This document shows positions 25,089-33,287 of a DNA stretch of 64,000 bases, one piece after another (the stretch's first letter is position 1; the number at the start of each line of letters is the position of its first letter). The notes below the pieces were generated by a model. It did no database searches and had not been told where the DNA came from. It worked only from the letters and a program-made list of their open reading frames with translations. Origin of the DNA: Ensifer adhaerens (lineage in GTDB: Bacteria; Pseudomonadota; Alphaproteobacteria; Rhizobiales; Rhizobiaceae); the NCBI RefSeq assembly GCF_002007205.1, contig NZ_LAZS01000005.1:558001-622000 (forward strand). Reading direction: 5' to 3'. The translations under genes were made by a program, and so were the position numbers.

Positions 25089-25317
25089 GGCAGAGTTCCT
25101 TTCCACGCAAGCCGGCGGTCAAGAATACGACGTTCGTCCCCGCCAGGCGAGGCTTAGCCCCGCAGCGAGCATGTGGATCTCTTGCGAGCATTTTCTCTGT
25201 TGATTATTGTTATGTTATTTTATAACAAATCTCGCATGACGAAACGCCGCATGTTGATAGAGCCTGACACGGACGCCCGCGCGGTTGTCTCGCCCGCCGA
25301 AACATGCGAGGGAGGAG

Positions 25318-25507
25318 TTGATGGTGCTGCGTCCGCGACAATGCGGAAGCGGCTGAAAAGGGAACACGGAACGGACGACCCTGACGGGACCGAGGCCGTG
25401 GCTGCCCCCGCAACTGTGAGCGGAAAGCGCATTCACACCATGTCACTGGTCGAAGACCGGGAAGACGTGGATGCGCCGCGACCCGCGAGCCAGGAGACCT
25501 GCCATCG
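25318..25507 (+). promoter_or_regulatory. Cobalamin (B12) riboswitch
   Basis: The classical conserved blocks appear in order: GAAAAGGGAAC (25355-25365), the CCCCCGCAACTGTGAGCGG core (25406-25424), CACTGGTCGAAGACCGGGAAG (25444-25464) and AGCCAGGAGACCTGCC (25488-25503). It lies 5' of a four-gene DUF1636/ABC-importer operon. In this family binding of adenosylcobalamin represses the downstream genes, here probably corrinoid or cobalt uptake. A small GACGG-TTTT-CCGTC hairpin (25564-25577) between the aptamer and first start could belong to the expression platform. Confidence 0.95.
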
Positions 25508-25625
25508 AACCGATCAACCACAACGGACGGGGTGTTCCGATGGAAAAGAACTGGCTATTCAGCGACGGTTTTCCGTCATTCTGCCGCTTCGCCATCTCTT
25601 GCCGTCAGTCCGGCGGAGAGAGAGA

Positions 25626-26039
25626 ATGGCTGAGCCGAATTCCCGACAGCACAAGATAACGGTCTGCACCGATTGCCGCTTCACCGGCGGCCCGTGCACG
25701 CCCGGTGCCGAGCTGATCAAGCGCCTCAACCGTAGCATCGCCACGCTCGGTGCGCCGCTCGACCGTGACTTCTCGATTGCCGGCACCGTCTGCATGGCGG
25801 CCTGCACGCGGCCCTGCACCATCGCTTTCCAGGCGACGGGAAAGGCGACCTATCTCTTCGGCGACGTCTCGCCGGAAGAGGATATCGACGATCTCGTGCG
25901 CTTTGCCACAACCTATGCCGAGCGTGGCGATGGGATGACGCGTGCTGCGGAACGGCCGCGCGGGCTCAAGGGCAAGACGCTGGCCCGCATTCCCGCGGCG
26001 ATGCTTGTCTCCGAAGACCTCGGCGGGCATTTCCAATGA
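25626..26039 (+). CDS. DUF1636 protein, predicted thioredoxin-fold 2Fe-2S ferredoxin-like
   Basis: A 137-residue protein starting at the ATG at 25626 behind a GGAGAGAGAGA site. Cysteine pattern: CTDCRFTGGPC near residues 15-25 and CMAACTRPC near residues 57-65, which fits the CxxC...C...C arrangement of thioredoxin-like [2Fe-2S] proteins. It is the first gene after the cobalamin riboswitch and sits directly upstream of a BtuD-like ATPase. A role in cobalt or corrinoid handling, for example as reductase or metal carrier for the importer, is suggested by context only. Confidence 0.82.
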   Translation: MAEPNSRQHKITVCTDCRFTGGPCTPGAELIKRLNRSIATLGAPLDRDFSIAGTVCMAACTRPCTIAFQATGKATYLFGDVSPEEDIDDLVRFATTYAERGDGMTRAAERPRGLKGKTLARIPAAMLVSEDLGGHFQ

Positions 26040-26061
26040 CGTCGCGGGGAGGAATGAGCAT

Positions 26062-26865
26062 ATGAGCTGCACCGCGACAGGAGCAGCCCTCACGGTCGAG
26101 GGCCTTCACTGGGGGCCGCGTGCCGGTCTGACGCTGGTCAACGACATCAGCTTTGCGATCACGGCGGGCAGCCGCCTTGCCATCCTCGGACCGAACGGCG
26201 CCGGCAAGACCTCTCTCCTGCGCTGCCTCTACCGGGCGGTGCAGCCGAGTGCGGGCCGCATTTCGGTCGACGGCGTCGATCTCTGGTCGATCTCGGCGCG
26301 CGAGGCGGCGAGAACGATTGCGGTGGTGCTGCAGGAAATGCCCGGCGACTTTCCCTTCAGCGTGCGCGACGTCGTGATGATGGGCCGCATCCCGAGGCGG
26401 GAGGGCCTGAGCGGCTGGTCGGAGCTCGACCGCGACCGTGTGCAACACGCGCTCTCGCATCTCGATCTCGCCCATCTGGCCGGCCGCCAGTTCGCGACCC
26501 TTTCGGGCGGCGAGAAGCAGCGGGTGCTGATCGCCCGGGCGCTGGCGCAGGAGCCGCGCATCATCATCCTCGACGAGCCGACCAATCACCTCGACATCCG
26601 CCACCAGCTCGAAATCCTCGAGCTCCTGCAGACCTTGAAGCTGACGATCGTCTCGACGCTGCACGACATCAATCTTGCCGCTGAGTTTGCGACCGATGTC
26701 GCGATCCTGACGGCCGGCCGGCTGACGGCTTTCGGGTCGCCCGAAGACGTGCTGAGCCCCCGGGAGCTTTCGGCTGCCTTCGGCGTCACTGCCACCGTTC
26801 ACAACGCGGCCGCCGGCGGCGCCCGCTTTTCCTTTTCACTTTCTCGACAGGGATCGATTTCATGA
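26062..26865 (+). CDS. ABC importer ATPase, FecE/BtuD-like
   Basis: A 267-residue ATP-binding subunit. Walker A is GPNGAGKTS (near residue 40), the signature is LSGGEKQRVLIARAL, Walker B is IIILDEPTNHLD, followed by the switch His in STLHDIN. The sequence belongs to the iron-siderophore/heme/B12 subfamily. Start at the ATG at 26062 with GGGGAGGA upstream. Its TGA overlaps the start of the binding-protein gene (ATGA), so the two are translationally coupled. With the following two genes it forms a complete importer under the cobalamin riboswitch, making a corrinoid (or cobalt-complex) substrate likely. Confidence 0.9.
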   Translation: MSCTATGAALTVEGLHWGPRAGLTLVNDISFAITAGSRLAILGPNGAGKTSLLRCLYRAVQPSAGRISVDGVDLWSISAREAARTIAVVLQEMPGDFPFSVRDVVMMGRIPRREGLSGWSELDRDRVQHALSHLDLAHLAGRQFATLSGGEKQRVLIARALAQEPRIIILDEPTNHLDIRHQLEILELLQTLKLTIVSTLHDINLAAEFATDVAILTAGRLTAFGSPEDVLSPRELSAAFGVTATVHNAAAGGARFSFSLSRQGSIS

Positions 26866-27815
26866 AGATCAATATTGCCTCATCCACTTTCCTGTTCCTG
26901 CTCGCGGCTGCCACGCCGGCGCTCGCCTATCCGGTCACCGTCAAGAGCTGCAACCGCGAGGTGACCTTCGACGCCGCGCCGAAGCGGGCGATCGCCAACG
27001 ACGTCAACCTGGTGGAGATGATGCTGGCACTCAGGCTGCAGGACCGCATGGTCGGCTATACCGGCGTTTCAGGCTGGAAGACGCTGGACGAAAAGCTGCG
27101 CGAGGGCGTGAAGGAGCTGCCGGAGCTTTCGGAGAAGTACCCGACCAAGGAAGTGCTCTTGAATGCCGATGCCGACTTCCTTTTTGCCGGCTGGAACTAC
27201 GGCATGAAGGTCGGCGGCGAGGTGACGCCCGAGACCCTGGCGCCCTTCAAGATCGGCGTCTATGAGCTGACCGAATCCTGCATCCACATCATGGCCAAAG
27301 CGAAGCCGACGATGGACGACATGTTCGTCGATCTTCTCAATCTCGGCCGCATCTTCGGCGTCGAGGACCGGGCCGAGACGCTGGTCGACGGCTATCGTCG
27401 CCAGCTCGCCGAGATCACCAAGGCTTCCGCCGCCCAGCAAAAGCCGGTGCGCGTCTTCGTCTATGATTCCGGCGAGGAGAAGCCCTTTACCTCGGGCCGC
27501 TTCGGCATTCCGACGGCGATGATCGAGGCCGCCGGCGGCGCCAACATCATGGACGACGTGGAAAAGAGCTGGGTGGAAATCTCCTGGGAGCCGGTGATCG
27601 AGCGCAACCCGGAAGTGGTGGTCATCGTCAACTACGGCGAGGTGAAGGCGGAGGACAAGATCGCCTTCATGAAGAACAATCCGGCCTTCAAGAATGTCGA
27701 TGCCGTCAAGAACGATCGCTTCGTTGTGCTCGATTATGTCGAGGCGACGCCAGGCCCGCGCAACGTCGACGCCATTGCCAGGCTCGCCAAGACCTTTCAG
27801 GGCGAGGGCCTGTAA
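26862..27815 (+). CDS. ABC importer substrate-binding protein, BtuF-like
   Basis: A 317-residue exported protein with a Sec signal (STFLFLLAAATPALA-YP). The rest is the two-lobe helical-backbone binding fold of the TroA/BtuF superfamily (EVTFDAAPKRAIANDVNLVEMMLALRLQDRMVGY ... NADADFLFAGWNYG ... GRFGIPTAMIEAAGGANIMDD). There is no lipobox, so it should be a soluble periplasmic protein. A riboswitch upstream and FecCD permease downstream favour corrinoid uptake; iron or heme complexes are the main alternative for this superfamily. Confidence 0.88.
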   Translation: MKINIASSTFLFLLAAATPALAYPVTVKSCNREVTFDAAPKRAIANDVNLVEMMLALRLQDRMVGYTGVSGWKTLDEKLREGVKELPELSEKYPTKEVLLNADADFLFAGWNYGMKVGGEVTPETLAPFKIGVYELTESCIHIMAKAKPTMDDMFVDLLNLGRIFGVEDRAETLVDGYRRQLAEITKASAAQQKPVRVFVYDSGEEKPFTSGRFGIPTAMIEAAGGANIMDDVEKSWVEISWEPVIERNPEVVVIVNYGEVKAEDKIAFMKNNPAFKNVDAVKNDRFVVLDYVEATPGPRNVDAIARLAKTFQGEGL

Positions 27816-27818
27816 GCG

Positions 27819-28886
27819 ATGCTGGCTGAGGATGCGTCGCCTGGTCCCGTCGCCGTTTCACGCCTAGCGCCGGCGCGGGCGCTGAAGGCGGGTGCCGGTC
27901 TCATGGCGGCGCTTTTGCTGCTGGCCTTGACCGTCACGGCTGGCGTGTCGCTCGGCTCGGCGCCTATCCCGGTTGCGACTGTCTGGTCGATCATCGCCAG
28001 CAAGATTTCGCCCGGCAGCGTCGAGGCTTTCTGGTCGGCCGGGCGCGAAAGCATCGTCTGGGACGTGCGGCTACCGCGCGTCATTCTGGCGGGTCTCGTC
28101 GGGGCGGGGCTGGGGCTGACCGGTGCCGTGCTGCAGGCGGTCACGCGCAATCCGCTTGCCGATCCGCATCTGCTCGGCGTTTCCTCCGGCGGCGCGCTAG
28201 GCGCGATCGTGGCGCTGCTGCACACTGGCATGATCCTCGGTCTTGCCACGGTGCCGCTCTTCGCCTTTGCCGGCGCGCTGCTCGCAACCGTGCTCGTCGC
28301 CTTCGTCTCCCGCGTGCTCGGCAGCAGCGCCGACCGTCTCGTGCTGGCCGGCGTCGCGGTCGCCTTTGTCTTAACATCCATCGGCAACCTTATGATTTTC
28401 TTAGGGGATCCGAGGGCGACCCATACGGTCATCTTCTGGATGCTCGGCGGCCTTGGCCTGGCGCAATGGTCGCAGCTCGTCTATCCCGGCCTGGTGCTTT
28501 TCGCCTCGCTTGGCTGGCTCTCCATCCGGGCGCGCGAGATCAATGCGCTTGCCATGGGCGACGAAACGGCGATGACGCTCGGCATTCCCGTGCGCCGTTT
28601 CCGGCTGACGCTCTTCGTCGTCACCGCACTTCTGACCGGGGTGATGGTCGCCTTTTCCGGCGCGATCGGTTTCGTCGGGCTGATGGTGCCGCATTTCGTG
28701 CGGCTTCTGGCCGGCAGCGACAACGTCCGGGTCATTCCGCTCTCGGCCTTCTTCGGGGCGCTGACGCTGATCCTTGCGGATCTGGCGGCCCGCGTCATCA
28801 TGGCGCCGGAGGACATGCCGATCGGCGTCGTCACCGGGCTCGTCGGCGGCATCGCCTTCATTGCCATCCTGAAGCGACGCGCGTAA
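27819..28886 (+). CDS. ABC importer permease, FecCD/BtuC family
   Basis: A 355-residue permease with about ten membrane helices, starting three bases after the binding-protein stop. Family blocks are RLPRVILAGLVGAGLGLTGAVLQAVTRNPLADPHLLGVSSGGALGA, a central NALAMGDETAMTLGIPVRRFR cytosolic coupling segment, and GAIGFVGLMVPHFVRLLAG. These match the FecCD family used for B12, heme and siderophore import. It ends the riboswitch-controlled operon; the next gene is 106 bases away. Confidence 0.92.
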   Translation: MLAEDASPGPVAVSRLAPARALKAGAGLMAALLLLALTVTAGVSLGSAPIPVATVWSIIASKISPGSVEAFWSAGRESIVWDVRLPRVILAGLVGAGLGLTGAVLQAVTRNPLADPHLLGVSSGGALGAIVALLHTGMILGLATVPLFAFAGALLATVLVAFVSRVLGSSADRLVLAGVAVAFVLTSIGNLMIFLGDPRATHTVIFWMLGGLGLAQWSQLVYPGLVLFASLGWLSIRAREINALAMGDETAMTLGIPVRRFRLTLFVVTALLTGVMVAFSGAIGFVGLMVPHFVRLLAGSDNVRVIPLSAFFGALTLILADLAARVIMAPEDMPIGVVTGLVGGIAFIAILKRRA

Positions 28887-28992
28887 GGCGTGCAGGGACA
28901 TTCGCGCTTTCATGGACGCGGCACAATCCGCGCCTATGTCTAGCTGCATGCCAGGGCCGAAGGGCCGGCAAGGGAAGTGGTACGAGGAGCAC

Positions 28993-29553
28993 ATGGCTAA
29001 CGAAGCTGACATCTGCACGCCCGAGGACGTTCTGAACTTCTGGTTTGGCGAACTCACCTATGACGACTGGTTCGGGACGAGCCACGAACTGGACCAGGCC
29101 TGTGTCCGTCGCTTCCAGGCGTCGCATCTGGCGCTGGCTCGCGGGGTTAGCGAGATCTGGCGGGCAACGCCGGAAAACCGGCTGGCCGCGATCGTGCTGC
29201 TCGACCAGATACCGCGCAACATGTTTCGCGGCACGCCGCTCGCCTTTGCCACCGACTGCCTGGCGCTCAACGAGGCGAAGCTTGCCGTCGGCACCGGGGC
29301 CGACATGGCTATCAAGCCGGAATGGCGCGCCTTCGTCTATCTGCCCTTCGAGCATTCGGAGAACCTGACCGACCAGACCATGTCGGTGAAGCTCTTTACC
29401 GAACTCGGCGATGCCGATTATCTCGACTATGCCATCCGGCACCGCGAGGTGATCGAGACCTACGGCCGCTTCCCGCATCGCAACGCTTTCCTGGCCCGGA
29501 CGTCGAGCGAGGCCGAGCTTGCCTATCTGGCTGAGCCCGGCGCCGGCTTTTAA
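28993..29553 (+). CDS. DUF924 family protein
   Basis: A 186-residue helical protein, start at the ATG at 28993 behind ACGAGGAG. DUF924 signatures: VLNFWFGE near the start, AIVLLDQIPRNMFRGTPLAFATD in the middle, FVYLPFEHSE, and RFPHRNAFLAR towards the end. The fold is related to tetratricopeptide-like helical repeats; function unknown. It is a single gene between the importer operon and the MscS gene. Confidence 0.88.
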   Translation: MANEADICTPEDVLNFWFGELTYDDWFGTSHELDQACVRRFQASHLALARGVSEIWRATPENRLAAIVLLDQIPRNMFRGTPLAFATDCLALNEAKLAVGTGADMAIKPEWRAFVYLPFEHSENLTDQTMSVKLFTELGDADYLDYAIRHREVIETYGRFPHRNAFLARTSSEAELAYLAEPGAGF

Positions 29554-29680
29554 CGGAAAAAGCGGGCGCCGGCGGCGATTTATTGCCGTTCTTTGCATCT
29601 TTCCGCCGTCTTTCGTATTCACATCGAAACGGGAAGACGGCCGGAGCGATTCCGGACCACGGTCTCAATCTGCAAGGATC

Positions 29681-32464
29681 ATGAAATTGCGTTCTGTCGG
29701 AAAACTGCCTGCCATTCTCGTCTGCCTGCTGGCGCTTGCCGTGGGCGGCCCGGTCATGGCCCAGAAGGCGGCACAGCCGGCACAGGCAACAACGCAGGGC
29801 GCGGGCCAGAAATCTGCGCAACCGGCCCAATCGGCCCAGACCCCCTCACAGCCAGCCGGAAAGCCGGCTTCCGAGGAGAACGCTCAGCCGGCCGCAACCG
29901 AGGCGACTCCGGATGCCGCGGCACCGGCGGCGACGGCGACGCAGCCGGCACAGAACGCGCCAGCCCCGGCGCAGGATGCCGCGCAGGCGGACGCGACACC
30001 CCCGGCCGAAAACCAGGCGTCGGAGCAACTCGCCAAGGCGGGCGAGGACCTCAAGAAGCTGACGGACCAGGTCACCAAGACAAAGGACGACGACACCGCG
30101 CTTGCCGAACTGAAGGTGCAGGTGGACGCGCTCGCCAAGCAGATCATCGGCGTCTCGGTCTCGACCCGTCCGCGCCTCGACGAGATCAAGGCGCGGCTGA
30201 CCGAACTTGGCGATCCGCCGGGCGAGGGGCAGCCGGCGGAAGCCGACATCGTGACGGCCGAGCGCAAGCGGCTCATGGCCGAGCGCGGCGCCATCAACGC
30301 GCTGACCGGCGAGGCCGAGGGGCTCTCGATCCAGGCGACGAAGCTTTCCAACACCATTACCGCGACCCGTCGCGCCCTGTTTTCCAATACGCTGCTGAAG
30401 AACACCGAAGTCTCGACCGGAATGTTCGACGACGCGCTGACGGCCACGGCGGACGAAACCCGCGTGCTCTCGCGCAGTGTCGGGAGCTGGCTGAGCTTTG
30501 CCTGGAACTACAAGCGCGTGCCGCTCCTGACGGCGCTGTTCCTGTCGCTGCTGGCGGCGCTCGTCTTCCTTTCCGGTAGCCGCAGGCTCTTTCGCCCGCT
30601 GATCGAGCATGACATTACCGACGAGGAGCCGAGCTATTTCCGCAGGCTCTCGGTCGCCTTCTGGTCGACGCTGATCCCGACGATCGCCTCGGCCGCTTTC
30701 GCGATCTCCAGCTTCCTGTTCCTGCGCGGCTTCAAGGTGCTGCGCTCCGATATCGCACCGATCATTGCCATCACGCTCGGTGTGGCCGTGGTCGTATTCT
30801 TCGTCACCAGGCTTGCCCAGGCGGTGCTTTCGCCGCGCGACGCGCGCTGGCGGCTGGTCCGGGTCTCCGATCGCGGCGCCCGGATGCTGATGATCGCCAT
30901 CTTCGCCATGGCGCTGGTCAACGGTCTCGACTACCTCTTCGGCGGCGTCAGCGAGGCGCTCGGTTCGCCGGTCGTCCTGACCGTCGTCAAGAGCTACATC
31001 GCCTCCATCGTCATCGGCCTCATCATTATGGCGTCGGCCTGGATCAAGCCGACGCTCAGGAAGGACGACTCCTTCGACGCCCATGGCCACGCCTGGCCGC
31101 GCGTGGTGTCCTTCGCGCTGCTTGCGACCGGCGCTTTGCTGATCATTGCAGCCGTATCCGGCTATGTTGGTCTCGCCCGCTTCATCGCCACGCAGATCAT
31201 CATTACCGGCGCGATCCTGGTAACGATGTATATCGGCATCCTCACCGGCCGGGCGGTTGCCAAGCAGGGCGCCTTTGCCGAGACCGCGGCCGGGCGCTAC
31301 CTCGAGCGGCGCTACAATCTGGAACAGGTAGCGCTCGACCAGATCGGTCTTGCCGCCGGCTTGAGCATCTACGCACTCGTCGTCATGTTCTTCATCCCGC
31401 TGATCCTGTTGCAGTGGGGCTTCCAGGTCGCCGATATCGAGTCCTGGGCTTACCGGATGGTGACCGAGATCAAGATCGGCTCGATCACCATTTCGCTGGT
31501 CGGCATTCTCGCAGGCATCCTGTTCTTCGCGCTCGGCTACGCCGTCACCCGTTTCGTGCAGCGCTGGATCGACGGCAACATCATGGCGCGCAGCCGGGTC
31601 GACGCCGGCGTGCGCAACTCGATCCGCACCGGCATCGGCTATACCGGCGTCGGGCTTGCGGGGCTGATCGGCCTGTCGGCGGCGGGCATCGACCTCTCAA
31701 ACCTCGCGCTCGTTGCCGGTGCCCTCTCGCTCGGTGTCGGTTTCGGCCTGCAGAACATCGTCTCGAACTTCGTATCGGGGCTCATTCTGCTCGTCGAGAG
31801 GCCGTTCAAGGTGGGCGACTGGATCGTCAGCGGCACGACCGAAGGCTTCGTCAAGCGCATCTCGGTGCGCGCGACCGAGATCGAGACCTTCCAGCATCAG
31901 TCGATCATGATGCCGAACTCGCTGCTCATCAACGCATCGGTCGGCAACTGGACACACCGCAACAAGCTCGGCCGCTCGGAAATCGCCGTGACCGTGACCT
32001 ATGCCAGCGACCCGCGCCGGATCATGGAACTGCTTTCCGAGATCGCCGCCGCCCATCCGATGGTCTTGAAGAACCCGTCGCCGAGCGTCGGCTTCACCGC
32101 CTTTGGCGACGAGCGCTTGACCTTCGAACTCCGGATCTACGTCGCCGACGTATTGACCGGCGGCGGCGTGCGCAACGACCTGCGCATCTCGATCTACGAG
32201 CGCTTCCGTGACGAGGGCATCGGCGCGCCGTTCCCGGTCAAGATCGAGGACGTGCCGGTCGAGGACCAGACCGGCATCGAAAGCCACCAGCCGGAGAAGG
32301 TGGGCGAGCCGAAAGGCGCCACCTCCGCCGAGGCGAGGGCGGCCGGAAAGTCTGCCGCTTCGGACAGGAAGACGGCGGTCGCGGCACCGCTCGATGAGGA
32401 GCGCGACACGGAAGAAGCGGGCAATCGCCGGGCCGCCAGCCGCCGGGCAAACCCAAACCGCTGA
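29681..32464 (+). CDS. Large MscS-family mechanosensitive channel with DUF3772 domain
   Basis: A 927-residue inner-membrane channel. The ATG at 29681 (AAGGATC upstream) gives a Sec signal ending PVMA-QK. An unusually long low-complexity stretch of Ala, Pro, Gln and Thr (residues about 27-110) links to a periplasmic helical DUF3772 region (about 115-250). Multiple membrane helices follow, then the MscS pore helix and beta domain (ALSLGVGFGLQNIVSNFVSGLILLVERPFKVGDWI, near residues 680-720). The C-terminal ~60 residues are charged and probably disordered. It should open under hypo-osmotic stress. It is monocistronic, 127 bases after the preceding gene. Confidence 0.92.
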   Translation: MKLRSVGKLPAILVCLLALAVGGPVMAQKAAQPAQATTQGAGQKSAQPAQSAQTPSQPAGKPASEENAQPAATEATPDAAAPAATATQPAQNAPAPAQDAAQADATPPAENQASEQLAKAGEDLKKLTDQVTKTKDDDTALAELKVQVDALAKQIIGVSVSTRPRLDEIKARLTELGDPPGEGQPAEADIVTAERKRLMAERGAINALTGEAEGLSIQATKLSNTITATRRALFSNTLLKNTEVSTGMFDDALTATADETRVLSRSVGSWLSFAWNYKRVPLLTALFLSLLAALVFLSGSRRLFRPLIEHDITDEEPSYFRRLSVAFWSTLIPTIASAAFAISSFLFLRGFKVLRSDIAPIIAITLGVAVVVFFVTRLAQAVLSPRDARWRLVRVSDRGARMLMIAIFAMALVNGLDYLFGGVSEALGSPVVLTVVKSYIASIVIGLIIMASAWIKPTLRKDDSFDAHGHAWPRVVSFALLATGALLIIAAVSGYVGLARFIATQIIITGAILVTMYIGILTGRAVAKQGAFAETAAGRYLERRYNLEQVALDQIGLAAGLSIYALVVMFFIPLILLQWGFQVADIESWAYRMVTEIKIGSITISLVGILAGILFFALGYAVTRFVQRWIDGNIMARSRVDAGVRNSIRTGIGYTGVGLAGLIGLSAAGIDLSNLALVAGALSLGVGFGLQNIVSNFVSGLILLVERPFKVGDWIVSGTTEGFVKRISVRATEIETFQHQSIMMPNSLLINASVGNWTHRNKLGRSEIAVTVTYASDPRRIMELLSEIAAAHPMVLKNPSPSVGFTAFGDERLTFELRIYVADVLTGGGVRNDLRISIYERFRDEGIGAPFPVKIEDVPVEDQTGIESHQPEKVGEPKGATSAEARAAGKSAASDRKTAVAAPLDEERDTEEAGNRRAASRRANPNR

Positions 32465-32632
32465 TAAACGGACCATTCAGCGCCCATTCAGCCGGCGTGC
32501 CATAAAAAGCATGCAATTCTTCTGGTGACCGACTACGCTGGTCATCGGCTGAAGAGGTGGCCGGCGCAGCGTCGCGAACCGACGGGGCGGCCGGCTCGAC
32601 GAGAGGGCGGCGCCTTCAGGCGCCGATGGGCA

Positions 32633-32911
32633 ATGAAGAAGTTTGTAATTGCTTTGCTTTCCGGCGTCATGGTGACCGGCGTCTTGGCGGCTGAGGCAGC
32701 GTCCGCCGCAACCGTGACCAATAAGGACAGCGAAACCGCCGTCCTGATCGTCGTCGAGGGCGAAAGCCGCGTGGAAGTGGCGATCGCATCCGGCGCGACC
32801 GAAATGATCTGCCCCAGCGGCTGTTTCGTGACCGCGCCGAGCGGCGACCGCATCGGCCTGCAGGGCGATGAAAACGTCGAGATCGTCAACGGCAACGTCG
32901 TCGTCAAGTAA
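32633..32911 (+). CDS. Small exported protein of unknown function
   Basis: A 92-residue protein with a Sec signal (MKKFVIALLSGVMVTGVLAAEAASA) and a short beta-rich mature part (VTNKDSETAVLIVVEGESRVEVAIASGATEMICPSGCFVTAP) containing a CPSGC motif that could form a disulphide. The N-terminal Lys and signal make the start clear although the upstream site is weak. Similar small periplasmic proteins are common in rhizobia without known role. It stands alone between the channel and the caspase-like gene. Confidence 0.7.
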   Translation: MKKFVIALLSGVMVTGVLAAEAASAATVTNKDSETAVLIVVEGESRVEVAIASGATEMICPSGCFVTAPSGDRIGLQGDENVEIVNGNVVVK

Positions 32912-33287
32912 CCCCTCCATCTTCCGGCAACGGTGCGGCTGGACCGCCATGCTGTTGCCGGCAATCTCGAAAATTTGCCGACAGCCTCGCGCATTCGATC
33001 TTCGAAGCGGCGCGTAGCCCGTGTTCACCCGGGGAACCGGGTGAGGCTGAGGGGACGCGACGAGCCTTCGAACGCCTCCTTTGCCGCGTAGTGCATATGT
33101 CCCGAACAGCGCCTAATCCCATTGGATGATTGAATGATCGGCCCGCTTCGTTCGTTATGACAATGAAGCGGGTTCGGCGGCTTGAAGCGCATGTCCCCGC
33201 ATCGACACGATCAGTTGCAGGCAGCACGCTCGGCCTTGGGTCGACGCGCGACCGCCGCGATCGCCAGTGGAGTGCCGGAGGGGAGCC
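32912..33287. other. 376-base intergenic region with a small hairpin
   Basis: Contains a TCACCCGG-GGAA-CCGGGTGA hairpin (33025-33044) without a T-run and no convincing coding frame. It precedes the caspase-like gene and should contain its promoter. Confidence 0.45.

Noticed and set aside
25471-25659. Short frame starting inside the riboswitch region
   Set aside because: It overlaps the aptamer and the start of the DUF1636 gene; a leader peptide is not needed to explain B12 control.
29846-31090. 414-codon minus-strand frame
   Set aside because: Opposite the MscS gene; Arg/Asp/His-rich with no start signal.
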